Source: Candidatus Methanoplasma sp. (GTDB taxonomy: Archaea; Thermoplasmatota; Thermoplasmata; Methanomassiliicoccales; Methanomethylophilaceae). Taken from it: a stretch of 7,191 nucleotides of DNA. Under the pieces are notes generated by a model that was not told the origin of the DNA, made no database searches, and saw only the letters and a list, made by a program, of their open reading frames with translations. Location: positions 1-7,191 of the forward strand of contig JAIRQG010000034.1 in NCBI GenBank assembly GCA_031256615.1. Reading direction: 5' to 3'. Positions 6,091 to 7,191 of the stretch are shown piece after piece; the first letter of the stretch is position 1; every line of letters starts with the position of its first letter. The position numbers were made by a program, and so were the translations under genes.

Positions 6091-6471
6091 GTGAAAAAGA
6101 CGGGCAAATTCGTTGTTAAAACCGCAAAAAACGGAGTGATGTTCAATCTTCTGGCAAGTAACGGTAAAGTAATATGCACATCCCAGGTCTATGCGAATGA
6201 ATCATCATGCTTGAACGGTATCGAAAGCGTGAGGACCAATAGCAGATCAAAAATAGAGGATCAGACAGAAGAAAAATACAAGAAACTCACGAACCCCAAG
6301 TATGAGATCTATCTTGATTCAAGCGACAAATATCGTTTCCGCCTGAAGGCGATGAACGGAGAAATTGTTGCTGCATCTCAGGGATATATCAGCAAAGAAT
6401 CCTGTAAGAACGGAATAGCCAGTATTTCAAAGAATGCTACCGGCGCCCTCATTATCAGAGAAGAAGAATAA
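6091..6471 (+). CDS. DUF1508 (YegP-like) two-repeat protein
   Basis: A 126-residue protein of two DUF1508 repeats, a small beta-rich fold of unknown biochemical role, often annotated as YegP family. Repeat 2 (about 70-115) is the canonical copy: KYEIYLDSSDKYRFRLKAMN, then GEIVAASQGYISKESCKNGI. Repeat 1 (about 6-50) keeps the plan (FVVKTAKNGVMFNLLASNGK, then a CTSQVYANESSCLNGI stretch) but has drifted at the YRFRLKA core. A charged linker (51-69) joins them and is longer than in compact relatives of about 110 residues. Each repeat has one conserved cysteine (C40, C105) before NGI. There is no signal peptide or membrane segment. The start is GTG, chosen because the repeat begins immediately and the TATA box lies about 30 bases upstream; no Shine-Dalgarno is seen. 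It is a single-gene unit, divergent from the metal operon and convergent with the antiporter. The family is clear; the function is not known. Confidence 0.85.
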   Translation: MKKTGKFVVKTAKNGVMFNLLASNGKVICTSQVYANESSCLNGIESVRTNSRSKIEDQTEEKYKKLTNPKYEIYLDSSDKYRFRLKAMNGEIVAASQGYISKESCKNGIASISKNATGALIIREEE

Positions 6472-6476
6472 GCGCA

Positions 6477-6518
6477 GATAAATCAGCAGAGCTGACACTC
6501 TGCTGAATAATTTTTATC
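6477..6518. terminator. Hairpin with T-tract between convergent genes
   Basis: TCAGCAGAG (6483-6491) and CTCTGCTGA (6498-6506) form a perfect 9-pair stem with a 6-base loop, followed by AATAATTTTTATC. An outer pair GATAAA (6477-6482) with TTTATC (6513-6518) can close it further. It looks like an intrinsic-type terminator for the DUF1508 gene. Read on the other strand it lies just beyond the antiporter stop, so it may serve both genes. Confidence 0.65.
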
Positions 6519-7191
6519 ACTCTTCGGGCCCGCAACAATCCTTTTGTTCCTCGTGCATATGTGCATACATACGCTTGTATGCCCAGGAAATGAGCGGTGG
6601 CGCTATTATCGAAGTGGCCAAGGTCATCAGCATAACGGTGGTGAACATCTGATTATCGAACACTTTGATCGTAAGGCCTATGCTGGCGACGATTATGCCC
6701 ACTTCTCCTCTAGGTATCATACTCACGCCTACAAGGACTGAAGATTCCTTTGAGAGCTTCCCCTTTTTCGCGCCGTAATATCCGCTTACGAACTTCGTTA
6801 CCACCGCAACCGCTATCAGAGCAGCGAGCATGGGCAATATCCCAAGCTCAAAGTCATCGAATCTGACCATCATGCCCACATAAATGAAGAAGAACGGAAG
6901 CATGAAAGAAGTCACTGTGTTGAAGTTCTCTTCACAGGGTATGGTGTCCTTGAACTCAGCGAACATCATTCCCGCAAGGAATGCGCCGATTATTCCCGCC
7001 AAGCCTATTGTCGCTGACAGAGCCGACATTCCCAAACATACCAGAACGGCTATCCCGAGCACGCTGAGCTCAGAGGAATGCGACCTTATCTCATGGAATC
7101 CCGAGACGTCGCGGCTCATGGCAATATCCCCGTGCAGATCGGCGTGCTTGTATCTTTCTATCAGCCTGCGTTTCCTGCGTTCGGCTATCTT
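6517..7191 (-). CDS. Carboxy-terminal part of a CPA2-family cation/proton antiporter (Kef/Nap type)
   Basis: The frame is open to the right edge, so 224 residues of the C-terminal half are visible and the start is missing; the internal ATG at 7119 is not the true start. The visible part opens with a basic, cytoplasmic-looking stretch (KIAERRKRRLIERYKHADLH). Helices follow with the CPA2 patterns GMSALSATIGLAGIIGAFLAG (54-74), MLPFFFIYVGMMV (97-109), a lysine in the VVTKFVSGYYGAKKG segment (K133), and the SMIPRGEVGIIVASIGL helix (157-173), whose RGE is strongly conserved. The last helix ends near residue 204 and a short tail ends in CCGPEE. No TrkA-N/RCK domain follows, so this is the short form without a C-terminal nucleotide-sensing domain. 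The family exchanges Na+ or K+ for H+; which ion is not decidable here. It is convergent with the DUF1508 gene. Confidence 0.85.
   Translation of the reverse strand, partial: KIAERRKRRLIERYKHADLHGDIAMSRDVSGFHEIRSHSSELSVLGIAVLVCLGMSALSATIGLAGIIGAFLAGMMFAEFKDTIPCEENFNTVTSFMLPFFFIYVGMMVRFDDFELGILPMLAALIAVAVVTKFVSGYYGAKKGKLSKESSVLVGVSMIPRGEVGIIVASIGLTIKVFDNQMFTTVMLMTLATSIIAPPLISWAYKRMYAHMHEEQKDCCGPEE

Overview
The window looks archaeal, most likely a mesophilic Thermoplasmatota or methanogen-type genome. This is inferred from sequence style, not from a marker gene. Several genes have a TATA box (in the best cases with a purine-rich BRE beside it) about 24-30 bases before the start codon and no Shine-Dalgarno, which suggests leaderless transcripts. 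AUA (Ile) and AGA/AGG (Arg) codons are common. A host-associated Methanomassiliicoccales-like archaeon would fit, but nothing here proves that placement.

Layout. (1) Bases 1-106, minus strand: the first codons of a membrane protein that runs off the left edge, divergent from the next unit. (2) 258-1939, plus strand: a two-gene operon with TGATG stop/start coupling, encoding a UbiA/MenA-type polyprenyltransferase and a UbiE/MenG-type C-methyltransferase. Together these look like the late steps of a prenylated redox-lipid pathway. (3) 1948-3360, minus strand: an M18 zinc aminopeptidase, convergent with the methyltransferase. The two stop codons lie symmetrically in one perfect palindrome. (4) 3413-5860, minus strand: a compact Zn/Cd/Pb efflux operon in the order ArsR/SmtB-type repressor, free-standing HMA metal-binding protein, P1B-type ATPase. 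The genes overlap or nearly touch. A 12-2-12-type ArsR operator sits over the predicted transcription start. (5) 6091-6471, plus strand: a two-repeat DUF1508 (YegP-like) protein with its own strong TATA promoter. (6) 6517-7191, minus strand: the C-terminal part of a CPA2 (Kef/Nap-type) cation/proton antiporter, cut by the right edge and convergent with the DUF1508 gene across a hairpin terminator.

How the parts work together. The best-supported system is the metal circuit: metal-free repressor covers the operator at the start site, metal binding at a conserved carboxy-terminal D-H-H-E site releases it, and the HMA protein and ATPase then remove the metal. Two details stand out. Both small metal-binding proteins carry an extra cysteine where relatives usually have aspartate beside the metal-binding cysteine. 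Also, the HMA protein and the ATPase look like one classic CadA/ZntA protein split by a +1 frame change at their junction. The redox-lipid operon is also worth attention, because quinone-type prenyltransferase/methyltransferase pairs are not expected in every archaeal lineage suggested here.
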